Of a stretch of DNA of 64,000 bases, positions 8,557-17,240 are shown in pieces. The notes beneath the pieces were generated by a model that was not told the origin of the DNA, made no database searches, and saw only the letters and a list, made by a program, of their open reading frames with translations. Each line of letters opens with the position of its first letter. The first letter of the stretch is position 1. The stretch is from Oscillospiraceae bacterium (GTDB lineage: Bacteria > Bacillota > Clostridia > Oscillospirales > Oscillospiraceae): contig JAFYAU010000007.1 of the NCBI GenBank assembly GCA_017540565.1, forward strand, positions 1 to 64,000. Reading direction: 5' to 3'. The translations under genes and the position numbers were made by a program.

Positions 8557-9624
8557 TCACGCTCCGTCCGTATCATCAAACGAAACGTCCCGCGTCAGGA
8601 AATAATAGGTAAAAAGGATCACATCCAGAATGAATGAGGCGCACAGCCAGACAGGATCGTCTTCCCGGAAACCACAGGTGCGCAGGTCGCAGCATCTGTC
8701 TGAGCGGTACTGTTTCAGGAAGCGTCTGCGGAAATCCTCTGCCGCAGATTTCGGATCCCCGTTCCTCTGCAGGACATAATCCCTGACGAAACAGTGAGCC
8801 CCCTCCCAGGCGCCGCACGGTTCAGTGCTCCAGGCCGCCCCGCAGGAATGGGCGATCAGTGCCTCGGGCGGCTGACATCCGAACAGCTCCGTCAGGCAGC
8901 CGGTGACTGTTTCCATGATTGCCTGTCCTCCCAGGATCGCATCGTGCACCCGATTCCTCACCCGTGTCACCAGATCGCGGTCATAGTAGTCCGGCTTTTT
9001 CGGAGGCTCCTGTCCTCTCTTCTTCAGTTCCGTGTTATAGGCGTCGAAGAGCCAGCGGGCCAGATCCGCGAGTTTCACAGCTTCCGGCGTTCTGAGATAG
9101 GATTCATCCAGATCAGACAGCCGCACCCGGTCAAGTCCGTCGGCATCCTTCAGCAGCCGGGCAAGCTCCTTGCAGCGTTTCTGATCCCGCGGTGTATATC
9201 CGTTTATGATCTCGTCCATATCGGCATCCCGGCGCGAATGCGCCTCCACCGCTGCCATCACCATGGCGAGGTCGTCTCCTGCCAGCCCTGTGATTCTCTC
9301 CAGCTTGAAGGCAGATCGTCTGCCGTGAGCATCGTCCAGCCAGTCACTCAGGCGGCCGGTATCATGATAGCAGCAGGCAAGGAGCAGCAGCCGGACATCG
9401 TCGTCTGGCAGATCCCGTTCCATAGCGCAAAGGGCTCCCAGCAGAATGACCCGTTCAATATGGCCTTCCCCGTGAATGGGGCTGCGGAAAAGTTCCTCCC
9501 GCTTCAGTTCCCTGAACGTCCGTTCCAGTTCGGGATACATATGCCACTTCCGCAACCGGTCACGGACCGGCATCCAGGGTCCCCAGTCTTCTCTATGAAG
9601 CAGTTCAAGAACCGGACTGTCCAT
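8557..9624 (-). CDS. HD-domain hydrolase with uncharacterised C-terminal half
   Basis: A 355-aa protein with an HD-superfamily metal-binding pattern: His in GEGHIERV, the His-Asp pair in CCYHDTGR, His in EAHSRRD and Asp in KDADGLDRVR. This predicts a metal-dependent phosphohydrolase acting on a nucleotide or similar phosphoester. About the last 110 residues match nothing I recognise. It starts 7 bases after the rqcH stop and ends 37 bases before the flavoprotein gene, so it is probably cotranscribed. Its tie to either neighbour is inference. Confidence 0.75.
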   Translation of the reverse strand: MDSPVLELLHREDWGPWMPVRDRLRKWHMYPELERTFRELKREELFRSPIHGEGHIERVILLGALCAMERDLPDDDVRLLLLACCYHDTGRLSDWLDDAHGRRSAFKLERITGLAGDDLAMVMAAVEAHSRRDADMDEIINGYTPRDQKRCKELARLLKDADGLDRVRLSDLDESYLRTPEAVKLADLARWLFDAYNTELKKRGQEPPKKPDYYDRDLVTRVRNRVHDAILGGQAIMETVTGCLTELFGCQPPEALIAHSCGAAWSTEPCGAWEGAHCFVRDYVLQRNGDPKSAAEDFRRRFLKQYRSDRCCDLRTCGFREDDPVWLCASFILDVILFTYYFLTRDVSFDDTDGA

Positions 9625-9631
9625 TTTCCAC

Positions 9632-11389
9632 CTACGCTTTCAGTCTCTCCGCCAGTTCTTTGTCCGGCGTGACATACAGTGTTCTCTGATCGGTATAGAT
9701 CACCATGCCCGGTCTCGCTCCTGCCGGCTTTTTCACATTCTTCACCAATGTGCAGTCGACAGGCACGCGGCTGCTTCCGGACGCATCGGAATACAGAGCG
9801 GCCAGTATGGCAGCCTCCGTCAGCGTCTGCTCATCCGGTTCCCCGCCCCCGCAGGAGATGACCACATGGCTGCCATGGATCTTCTGCGTATGAAGCCACA
9901 CGTCTCTTCCAGAGGAGCGCCGGAGCGTCAATTCGTCGTTCTGCAGGTTGTTTTTCCCAACTCTGATTTCCATTCCGGAGGAAGAATGGAATCGCAGAAA
10001 CCCTTCCGCAGGCTCCTTTTTTCTCTTCTTTTCTGTGCGTCTGTCCTCCCGGACGTATCCGGTCTGTATCAGTTCCCGGCGTATCTCCGCAAGGTCCTTT
10101 TCCCTCTCAGCCCGGCCAAGTTCCTCAAGAACGCTGTTGAGCCAGGTCAGTTCCCTCTCCGCGACAGCCAGTTGCTCTGTCAGGGCAGTCTCCGCGTTTT
10201 TTGCCTTGCTGTAGCGCTTGTAATACGCCGCGGCATTCTGCTGCGGACTTTTAGCAGGATCCAGCGGGATTTCGCGGATCCTGCTTTCCGGATCGTAGAA
10301 ATCCTCGGCTGACAGCACCCGGTCGCCCCGTTTCATTCGGTACAGATTTGCGGAGATGATATCCCCGTTTCTTCGCAGTTCCTCCCGGTCCCGCGTCTTC
10401 AGCAGCTCCGCCCTCTGCAGTCCGATTTTCCTCTCGGTGCGGTCACGTGCGTTTCGTACTGTTTTCGTCAGGCCAGCAGCCTTCTGCCGCATTCTCTCAG
10501 CAGCGCTTCTGGCGGTATAGTACTGCTCCAGCAGTCCGGAAAAGGAACTCTCCCTCCGGAGCTCGGCTGCAGTGCCGTACTGCCGTACGGGATAGCAGTA
10601 GAAATCCATCGGTGCTCCGTCCGGCCGAAGGATCATCCAGGGGCCTTCCTTCTCCCCTCCTGCCGCAGCGCTGGCCGCACAGGCAGCCTGTGCGAGAGTG
10701 CCCGCTGTTTCTGCAGTCACCGGGACATCCGTCTGTCCGAAAGCGGAGAAGGCGATCTCGCGGCACATCAGAGGGCAGACTCCTGACAGGTTCCGGATCA
10801 GCCAGCGGTCGGCGGGAGTCCCTCCGCCGTCCTCGGGCAGTGAAGGTCCTCCGTCCATACAAAGTGTGTGGAACGGGACACGGTCCTCCTGCGGAGGGGG
10901 CATCTCGTAACGAAGTCCGGGCAGCAGCTGCCTTTTCTCCGATTCCGTCAGATCCACCCTTTTCAGGCAGTCCGTGATCAGCCCGTCCCCGTCGATAAAG
11001 ATCAGATTCGCGTACCGGCCCATCAGCTCCAGCACCAGAGTGCGTTCGGTCTCCCCCTGAAAAGGGTCATAGCAGCGAAGGCGCAGGGATACCGCCCGCT
11101 CTCCGGGCAGCTGCTCCATCGACGTGATCTGTGCGCCGGTCAGGTGTTTCCTCAGTAGCATGCAGAACATAGGCGGCTGCGCGGGATTATCGTAGGCGGC
11201 TTCGGTAAAGTGGAGCCTGGCATCTCCGCTGCCGGCACACAGGAGCAGCGTCCGGGTTCCCTTCTCCGTCCTGAGTCCGAGCAGAACGGTATCCCGTTCC
11301 GGCATCCGTATTTTGTCCACCCTGCTTCCCTCGACGAGAGGCGCCAGTTCTCGCGTCAGGGCGGAAAGAAAGACTGCGTCAAGCGGCAT
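9632..11389 (-). CDS. rqcH: Ribosome quality control protein RqcH (NFACT family)
   Basis: Binds stalled 50S subunits carrying peptidyl-tRNA and directs untemplated alanine tailing that marks the nascent chain for degradation. The 585-aa product has the NFACT-N start MPLDAVFLSALTREL, the MGRYANLIFID stretch, a central coiled-coil region and a C-terminal NFACT-R segment with DVWLHTQKIHGSHVVI. It lies 2 bases after Mini-III and ends with TAG. The gene was formerly annotated as a fibronectin-binding protein. Confidence 0.93.
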   Translation of the reverse strand: MPLDAVFLSALTRELAPLVEGSRVDKIRMPERDTVLLGLRTEKGTRTLLLCAGSGDARLHFTEAAYDNPAQPPMFCMLLRKHLTGAQITSMEQLPGERAVSLRLRCYDPFQGETERTLVLELMGRYANLIFIDGDGLITDCLKRVDLTESEKRQLLPGLRYEMPPPQEDRVPFHTLCMDGGPSLPEDGGGTPADRWLIRNLSGVCPLMCREIAFSAFGQTDVPVTAETAGTLAQAACAASAAAGGEKEGPWMILRPDGAPMDFYCYPVRQYGTAAELRRESSFSGLLEQYYTARSAAERMRQKAAGLTKTVRNARDRTERKIGLQRAELLKTRDREELRRNGDIISANLYRMKRGDRVLSAEDFYDPESRIREIPLDPAKSPQQNAAAYYKRYSKAKNAETALTEQLAVAERELTWLNSVLEELGRAEREKDLAEIRRELIQTGYVREDRRTEKKRKKEPAEGFLRFHSSSGMEIRVGKNNLQNDELTLRRSSGRDVWLHTQKIHGSHVVISCGGGEPDEQTLTEAAILAALYSDASGSSRVPVDCTLVKNVKKPAGARPGMVIYTDQRTLYVTPDKELAERLKA

Positions 11390-11391
11390 TC

Positions 11392-11796
11392 CTATTCACC
11401 TCCCAGGATGGCTTTGGACAGGGCCGTGAGACGGTCGTGATGTCCGGCCAGATACAGCCAGCCGAACAGGGCTTCCAGCCCTGTAGCTGCATGGTATTCC
11501 CCGACCGAGGCCCCTTTGGGTACGGAACGCACGTGAGCGTTTCTTCCGCGGCGGAAAACTTCCGTCTCTTCATCCGTCAGCAGCGGCGCGATGCGTTCCG
11601 CCGCTGACGCCTGACCGGGAGCGGATACATAGGAGACCGTCTTCTGGTGCAGGGCGTCCGCACGCGGCACGCCCGAAGCGCACAGGGAGGCACGCACGAG
11701 AAGCTCGTACACCGCGTCCCCCACATGGGCCAGCGCCAGGCTGGACAAAGCTCCCAACTGTTCCCGGGTCATATTCATCTGAAAACAATCCTGCAT
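11392..11796 (-). CDS. mrnC: Mini-ribonuclease III
   Basis: Small RNase III-type enzyme that trims 23S rRNA precursors in Firmicutes. The 134-aa product carries the RNase III catalytic core without a double-stranded RNA-binding domain. It has LAHVGDAVYELLVR, with the acidic catalytic residue in GDAVYE, and EYHAATGLEALFGWLYL near the C-terminus. The chosen ATG follows AAAGGTGA; a longer frame runs into the ftsZ terminator. It is the first gene of a tight run with rqcH, the HD protein, the flavoprotein and the glycyl radical enzyme. No promoter is clear in the 41 bases between the terminator and the start, so transcription may partly come from ftsZ readthrough. Confidence 0.92.
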   Translation of the reverse strand: MQDCFQMNMTREQLGALSSLALAHVGDAVYELLVRASLCASGVPRADALHQKTVSYVSAPGQASAAERIAPLLTDEETEVFRRGRNAHVRSVPKGASVGEYHAATGLEALFGWLYLAGHHDRLTALSKAILGGE

Positions 11797-11837
11797 TTGA
11801 TCACCTTTGCCTGAAATCCGGGGTGCTGTGGAACAGA

Positions 11838-11866
11838 GAAAGGGCGGGCCGCCAAGGCCCGCCCTG
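11838..11866 (-). terminator. Intrinsic terminator after ftsZ
   Basis: A perfect 9-bp GC stem GGGCGGGCC/GGCCCGCCC (11850-11842 with 11864-11856) with a 5-base loop, followed on the minus strand by TTTCTCT. It closes the dcw cluster. Confidence 0.75.
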
Positions 11867-11880
11867 AAGCGCACTTCCGT

Positions 11881-12975
11881 TTACTTGGAATTGAAGATCT
11901 TGAAGATGGTATCGAAGGGATCCTCTTCGCCGCCCGCGTTCTCCGCCTCTGCGGGAGCCGCAGCTTCCTCTACCTTTTTGACGGCGGGTTTCTCTTCCTC
12001 CTGGGAGGGAACTACGGGGCTGTCGTCGAACCGGGTCGCCACGACGGTCACGCGGATCTCGTCGTCCATCGTCTCGTCGAAGCTCGCGCCGAAGATGATG
12101 TTGGCATCCGGATGAGCGGCCTGCTGGATGAGGGTGGCAGCGGACTCGATATCGTCCAGGCCGATATCCATGGATCCGGTGATGTTGATCAGCACACCGC
12201 GTGCGCCCTTGATGGAGGTCTCCATGAGCGGGCTCTGGATCGCCATCTTGGCTGCGTCTTCCGCCTTCCCCTTGCCGGCGGCGTGGCCGACACCCATATG
12301 GGCATAGCCGGCGTCCTTCATGATTGCGGTGACGTCCGCGAAGTCAAGGTTGATGAAGCCGGTATTCTTGATCAGGTCAGCGATGCTCGTAACGGCCTGC
12401 AGAAGGACCTCGTCGGCGATCTGGAACGCATTGGCGAAGGTCAGCTTCTGGTCGGTGGCGTGCTTCAGTCTGTCGTTGGGGATGATCAGCAGGGAGTCGA
12501 CCTTCCCGAGCAGATTCTTGATGCCCTCTTCGGCCTGCTCCATGCGTCGGCGGCCTTCAAAAGCGAAGGGTTTTGTAACGACACCTACGGTGAGAACACC
12601 GCTCTCACGCGCGATATCTGCAACAACAGGGGACGCACCGGTACCGGTGCCGCCGCCCATGCCGCAGGCGATGAAGACCATATCCGCATTCTCGATGGCC
12701 TTGGCAATATTGTTGCGGCTCTCCTCCGCGGCTTTCTTGCCGACGTCCGGATTGGAACCGGCGCCCTGACCATGAGTCAGCTTTTCGCCGATCTGCACCT
12801 TCTGGTCCGCAACGGATACGGACAGAGCAGGTTTATCCGTGTTGACCGCGATAAACTCCGCGCTCGTGTTGCCGCTCTGAACCATGCGGTTCACAACGTT
12901 GTTGCCGGCTCCGCCGACACCAATCACCTTAATAACAACTACATTGTCGGGACCGGATTCCTGTGCAAATGGCAT
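11881..12975 (-). CDS. ftsZ: Cell division protein FtsZ
   Basis: Tubulin-like GTPase that polymerises at midcell and recruits the divisome. The 364-aa protein starts MPFAQESGPDNVVVIKVIGVGGAGNN after AGGAGG, and has the tubulin signature GGGTGTG and the T7-loop region. A spacer rich in Ala, Glu and Pro precedes a C-terminal tail ending DPFDTIFKIFNSK, which differs from the common D-I-P-x-F-L/F conserved peptide. Last gene of the dcw cluster, 154 bases after ftsQ, with its own promoter and a terminator. Confidence 0.97.
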   Translation of the reverse strand: MPFAQESGPDNVVVIKVIGVGGAGNNVVNRMVQSGNTSAEFIAVNTDKPALSVSVADQKVQIGEKLTHGQGAGSNPDVGKKAAEESRNNIAKAIENADMVFIACGMGGGTGTGASPVVADIARESGVLTVGVVTKPFAFEGRRRMEQAEEGIKNLLGKVDSLLIIPNDRLKHATDQKLTFANAFQIADEVLLQAVTSIADLIKNTGFINLDFADVTAIMKDAGYAHMGVGHAAGKGKAEDAAKMAIQSPLMETSIKGARGVLINITGSMDIGLDDIESAATLIQQAAHPDANIIFGASFDETMDDEIRVTVVATRFDDSPVVPSQEEEKPAVKKVEEAAAPAEAENAGGEEDPFDTIFKIFNSK

Positions 12976-13050
12976 AACAAATTCCTCCTGTAACTTTATT
13001 TGGCTGTGTCCGGGCTGCCCGGGCACACTATATTCCAATTTTACCAGTTT

Positions 13051-13079
13051 ATTTTATTACGATTTTATAGGCAGGTCAA
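13051..13079 (-). promoter_or_regulatory. ftsZ promoter
   Basis: Minus-strand TTGACC (13079-13074), 17-base spacer, TAAAAT (13056-13051), in the ftsQ-ftsZ gap. It allows ftsZ to be expressed separately from the upstream division and wall genes. Confidence 0.65.
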
Positions 13080-13129
13080 GTATGAACTGTCAGATTCCCC
13101 AAAAAATCAGGGGTCTATCCCCGCTGCTT

Positions 13130-13870
13130 TCACGGGGAATAATAGGATTTGCCATCACTTGAGACATCAATGGTTCCTCCCGTTTTCCCTTCCTCCAGAA
13201 CGCTCCGGATCACTGTCGCAAACCTCTCGAGTTTGTACTCCAGTTTGTTCCCCGTCCCGAGTTTCACGGTAAATGATCCGTCGTAGAGGAATTCGATGTT
13301 CGCCAGGTTTTCCATGTTCAGGGAGGACACCCTGTCGGCCAGATTTCTGGACACCAGCTGCGTCAGGATGGTCTTCGTGTACGCCAGCGCGCTGGCGTTG
13401 GCACGGTCGGCCGTCATCTCTCGTCCGACTCGCACGCCGGTAACCTCCAGCCCCGAAACGGTCACATACCGCTCTCCCTCTTGCGCCTTTCCGATCACAT
13501 GGCAGTACTCGTCGAACACCCAGCGCTCCCCATCGCAGGTGATTACAGCACGGACCTGGCTTTCGTTGACTCGGATGGTCACCAGTCCGGGGAGCGCGCA
13601 CGAAACAGTCGCATTACTCAGCGCGGGAAACGCGCTCTGCACATTCGCCGCCGCACGCTCGCGGTCGATCAGCAGCAGGCTCTGCCCCTTCCTGACTCCC
13701 GCCGTATCGATGATCTCCTGCATATCGAACGCGCCGGGATCACCGTCCACGCGGATTTCCGTGACCCGCAGGAACAGGCAGAGGGCTCCGGTAAAGATCA
13801 CCAGGGCGGCGAGACATGTGAACAGGATGCGTCTGCCCCTCCTTCCGCCAGCGGCTTTATACTCAGCCAC
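13130..13870 (-). CDS. ftsQ: Cell division protein FtsQ/DivIB
   Basis: Bitopic divisome protein that links FtsL/FtsB to the septal wall synthases. The 246-aa product has a short basic cytoplasmic N-terminus, one membrane segment (residues about 15-36), a POTRA domain starting at VTEIRVDGD and a beta domain typical of DivIB. It overlaps the end of murG by a few bases, indicating translational coupling. Confidence 0.88.
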   Translation of the reverse strand: MAEYKAAGGRRGRRILFTCLAALVIFTGALCLFLRVTEIRVDGDPGAFDMQEIIDTAGVRKGQSLLLIDRERAAANVQSAFPALSNATVSCALPGLVTIRVNESQVRAVITCDGERWVFDEYCHVIGKAQEGERYVTVSGLEVTGVRVGREMTADRANASALAYTKTILTQLVSRNLADRVSSLNMENLANIEFLYDGSFTVKLGTGNKLEYKLERFATVIRSVLEEGKTGGTIDVSSDGKSYYSP

Positions 13871-15008
13871 CTGTCCTTCCCTCCTTCCGTACCGTCAGGT
13901 CTCCCATCACGAGGTCGGCGATACGTTCCGCGGAATCCGGGACCCCCATAGCATGTCCGCAGGAGGACATTCTCTGCAGCCCGCTGTCATCGGCAAGCAG
14001 GCGCTCCACGGTCGAATACAGCAGTTCTCCGCTGCACTCGCTTTCCCGGAGCATCACCGCCGCACCTGCCTTCACCAGCTGCATTGCGTTTTTCTCCTGA
14101 TGGTTGTCCGTCACATAGGGCGACGGGACCAGTACAGCGGGCTTCCCCGTGGCCGTCAGCTCCGCCAGCGTTGAAGCGCCGGCCCGGCAGAGGATCAGAT
14201 CCGCCGCCTGCATCACTACGGGCATATCGTCAATATACGGCCGCACCTCGGCATGAAGGAGTCTGTCCGGGTCCGCCCCCAGGGAGGCGAGAAGATCACG
14301 GAAGGCACCGTATCCGTCTTTTCCCGTGGCGTGAATAAGCCGGTATTTCGGATCCTTTTCGTTCAGAACGATGGCTTCTGCCGTGCAACGGTTGCACTGA
14401 CTTGCCCCCAGGGAACCCCAGAAGGACACGACAAGCCTCTCCTCTCCGACGCCGAGGCGTTCTCTTGCCTCCCGCTGCGTCAGTTCCGAAAAGCCTCCTC
14501 TCACAGGCGTCCCCATGAACATAACTCTATCCGGTTTCCGGTAGGATGCCTCTACGCCGGGGAAGGCGGTGAAGATCCTGTCAGCCGTATCCGCCAGCAG
14601 GCGGGTGGTCAGGCCGGGGACCGCGTTCGACTCGTGAATGTAGCATGGAATGCCGCGCCGGTGCGCAGCCTTCAGAACGGGAAAACAGACATAGCCTCCC
14701 GTCCCGATCACCGCGTCCGGCCGGAACCGGCGCAGGACAGAAGCCGCCTGCCGGCTCCCCTTCACCAGCCGCAGCACCGTTTTCACATGACCGCTCAGAG
14801 CTTTCAGGCCGACCGACCGCTCCAGTCCGGACACCGAAATGTTCTCCACAGAGTATCCTGCGGCGGGGATCAGGCGGTTCTCCAGTTCCCGCCCTGACCC
14901 GATGAACAGGAATTCGGCTCCGGGGTCCGCCCTCTTCAGGGCGTCAGCCACGGCGATGGCGGGATTGATATGGCCGGCTGTTCCGGCACAGGTAAGCAGG
15001 TATCTCAT
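13863..15008 (-). CDS. murG: UDP-GlcNAc:undecaprenyl-PP-MurNAc-pentapeptide GlcNAc transferase
   Basis: Converts lipid I to lipid II at the inner face of the membrane. The 381-aa product begins MRYLLTCAGTAGHINPAIAVAD, the N-domain G-loop (GTAGH), and has the donor-side GGYVCFPVLKAAH and CRAGASTLAELTATGKPAVLVP motifs. The start overlaps the ftsW stop by 4 bases. A longer open frame upstream is spurious because it runs through ftsW. Confidence 0.95.
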   Translation of the reverse strand: MRYLLTCAGTAGHINPAIAVADALKRADPGAEFLFIGSGRELENRLIPAAGYSVENISVSGLERSVGLKALSGHVKTVLRLVKGSRQAASVLRRFRPDAVIGTGGYVCFPVLKAAHRRGIPCYIHESNAVPGLTTRLLADTADRIFTAFPGVEASYRKPDRVMFMGTPVRGGFSELTQREARERLGVGEERLVVSFWGSLGASQCNRCTAEAIVLNEKDPKYRLIHATGKDGYGAFRDLLASLGADPDRLLHAEVRPYIDDMPVVMQAADLILCRAGASTLAELTATGKPAVLVPSPYVTDNHQEKNAMQLVKAGAAVMLRESECSGELLYSTVERLLADDSGLQRMSSCGHAMGVPDSAERIADLVMGDLTVRKEGRTGG

Positions 15009-16222
15009 GGCAGTGCCTCCTCCGGTTCCTCCGGCATAGGCACCTCTCGGGACACCGCAAGCACGATGCCCATCTCCACCATCGTGAGCAGCAGCGCCGT
15101 ACCTCCGTAACTGAAGAACGGCAGCGATATGCCTGTGGCAGGGATCAAATGCGTCACCACGGCCACGTTCAGGAACACCTGGATGGCCAGATGCCCCGTC
15201 ACACCGATGACGACCAGCGCCCCGTATTTCGTCTTCGCGTGAAGTGCAATCCAGAAGCAGCGGCAAATCAGAAGAGCGAACAGGATCAGGATCAGGACCG
15301 CTCCGATAAACCCCAGTTCCTCGCAGATGATCGCGAAAATGTAGTCGTTATGCTCCTCGGGCAGGTACATGAACTTCTGCCGGCTCTGTCCGAGCCCCAG
15401 GCCCGTAAGGCCGCCGGACCCGATGGCCAGGATGGACTGGATGATCTGAAGGCCGGTATCTGTAGGATCGTTTTCCGGATGCAGATAGGCCGTGACGCGT
15501 TCCTGCACATAGGGGAACGCGTGATAGGCGATCAGCAGAAGGCCGGCAGCAAGGGCGGCGGCAAGGGCAAACCAGCGCAGGCGCGTCCCTCCCGCAAACA
15601 TCATCACGACGCCGAGGGCCATGATGATCACGGCGGCGGAAAAATGCGGCTCAAGAGCCAGAAGCACGACGATGATGCCCATGATAAGCACGAACGGGAA
15701 CACTCCGTAGCGGAACGTCTTCATTTTCCTATTCCCGTATTTGCAGATCATCGTGGAGAATCCCAGGATCAGCGCGAGTTTCGTCAGTTCGGACGGCTGG
15801 AAGGTGGTGAATCCCAGGCTGATCCAGCGGCGGGAACCGAAGCCTACCATGCCCATGACTAGCACCAGAGCCAGCAGGGCGATAGAGGTGGCCAGCAGGA
15901 TCAGAGACCAGCGCCGGAACACGCCGACCGGGATGTGCGCGACCAGCAGGAGCACGGCGATCCCGAGGACAGCAAATATGATCTGCCTGCGGAATACATA
16001 CATCGCATTGGATTCCTCATAATAGGATCTGACGAAGCTGGCGGACAGCACCATGATCACGCCGATGGTCAGCAGCAGGAGAATGAGCACCAGCGCAGGC
16101 CAGTCCAGCGGACCGCGGCGTTTCCGCCGTTCCAGGCTCTCATTGCGCACGGGAGGCTCAGGAAGCTGTTCGATATTCTCGGTATTCAGTTTTTCCTGAT
16201 AATAATGCTCAAATTCTTCCAT
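15005..16222 (-). CDS. ftsW: Septal peptidoglycan glycosyltransferase FtsW (SEDS family)
   Basis: Polytopic SEDS polymerase that works with the septal PBP to polymerise lipid II. The 405-aa product has about ten hydrophobic segments, the FQPSELTKLALI motif with the conserved acidic residue, and the C-terminal SYGGTALLLTMVEMGI block. The N-terminal 45 residues are charged and cytoplasmic. It lies 31 bases after mraY. The Shine-Dalgarno site is weak. Confidence 0.93.
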   Translation of the reverse strand: MEEFEHYYQEKLNTENIEQLPEPPVRNESLERRKRRGPLDWPALVLILLLLTIGVIMVLSASFVRSYYEESNAMYVFRRQIIFAVLGIAVLLLVAHIPVGVFRRWSLILLATSIALLALVLVMGMVGFGSRRWISLGFTTFQPSELTKLALILGFSTMICKYGNRKMKTFRYGVFPFVLIMGIIVVLLALEPHFSAAVIIMALGVVMMFAGGTRLRWFALAAALAAGLLLIAYHAFPYVQERVTAYLHPENDPTDTGLQIIQSILAIGSGGLTGLGLGQSRQKFMYLPEEHNDYIFAIICEELGFIGAVLILILFALLICRCFWIALHAKTKYGALVVIGVTGHLAIQVFLNVAVVTHLIPATGISLPFFSYGGTALLLTMVEMGIVLAVSREVPMPEEPEEALP

Positions 16223-16253
16223 GCAAGCAGACAGCCTTTCCGTCAGCGGTCTT

Positions 16254-17240
16254 TCAGAACCGTGCCTTTACCCCCAGCCAGGAGAGCACCGCGAACACCA
16301 AGGAGACCGCGGTAAAAACGGCAAACACCTTATACTCGCTCCATCCGCACATCTCGAAATGATGATGGATCGGAGCCATTTTGAATACTCTTTTTCCGTG
16401 GGAGAGCTTGAAGTATCCGACCTGGATGATGTCCGAAAGGGCCTCACAGATATACACGATGCCCAGCGGAACGAGGATCAGGGGCATGTTGAACGCGAAT
16501 GCGAGCGCACACACAGCTCCGCCTAGGAAAAGAGATCCCGTATCTCCCATAAACACCCGTGCGGGATGGAAATTGAAGCAGAGGAACGCCGCCAGGCCGC
16601 CCGTGAGCGCGGCGGCGAACAGGCCCTGGGCTTCATAGCCCCAGATGGCCGCCATCACCGTGTAAAAGATCGTTACCGGAAGCGAGACCCCTGAGGCAAG
16701 TCCGTCGATGCCGTCCGTCAGGTTCACGGCATTGACACAGCCTACGATCACGAATACGGCGAAAATGTAATAAACGGGGATGGGTATGGCCACCGTCACC
16801 TGAAAGAAGGGAACGTAAAGCTCCGCCTGCGCGATGCCCGTCAGCCGCATGGCCAGGACGAACAGGACGGCCGCCACCACCTGAAGCAGTAGCTTCTGCC
16901 ACCCGGTGAGACCGGTGTTCTCCTTCTTTTTGAGTTTGCAGTAATCGTCCACGAACCCGATGGCTCCGTACACCAGCGCGAACAGAAACACGAACACGTG
17001 CGTCAGCTCGCCCCGCAGGATTGCGGGCATTCCCGCCGTAATCATTGCCACGAACAGGCCGGCGATGAAGATCACGCCGCCCATGGTTGGTGTCCCCTGC
17101 TTGTTCAGATGCCACGTCGGGCCGATCTCCTTGATGGACTGTCCCACCTTCATCTTCACCAGAATGGGGATCACGATCTTCCCCGCGATGAAGGCGGCGG
17201 CGAAGGCGATGACGAATGAAAGGATCATCCGAAGCGTCAT
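16254..17240 (-). CDS. mraY: Phospho-MurNAc-pentapeptide translocase MraY
   Basis: Integral membrane enzyme that transfers phospho-MurNAc-pentapeptide onto undecaprenyl phosphate to form lipid I. The 328-aa product contains TPTMGG, FVDDYCK, AVNLTDGIDGLASG and a C-terminal MAPIHHHFE motif, all active-site signatures. It overlaps the murE stop by 4 bases. In most clusters murF and murD flank mraY; both are absent here. Confidence 0.96.
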   Translation of the reverse strand: MTLRMILSFVIAFAAAFIAGKIVIPILVKMKVGQSIKEIGPTWHLNKQGTPTMGGVIFIAGLFVAMITAGMPAILRGELTHVFVFLFALVYGAIGFVDDYCKLKKKENTGLTGWQKLLLQVVAAVLFVLAMRLTGIAQAELYVPFFQVTVAIPIPVYYIFAVFVIVGCVNAVNLTDGIDGLASGVSLPVTIFYTVMAAIWGYEAQGLFAAALTGGLAAFLCFNFHPARVFMGDTGSLFLGGAVCALAFAFNMPLILVPLGIVYICEALSDIIQVGYFKLSHGKRVFKMAPIHHHFEMCGWSEYKVFAVFTAVSLVFAVLSWLGVKARF

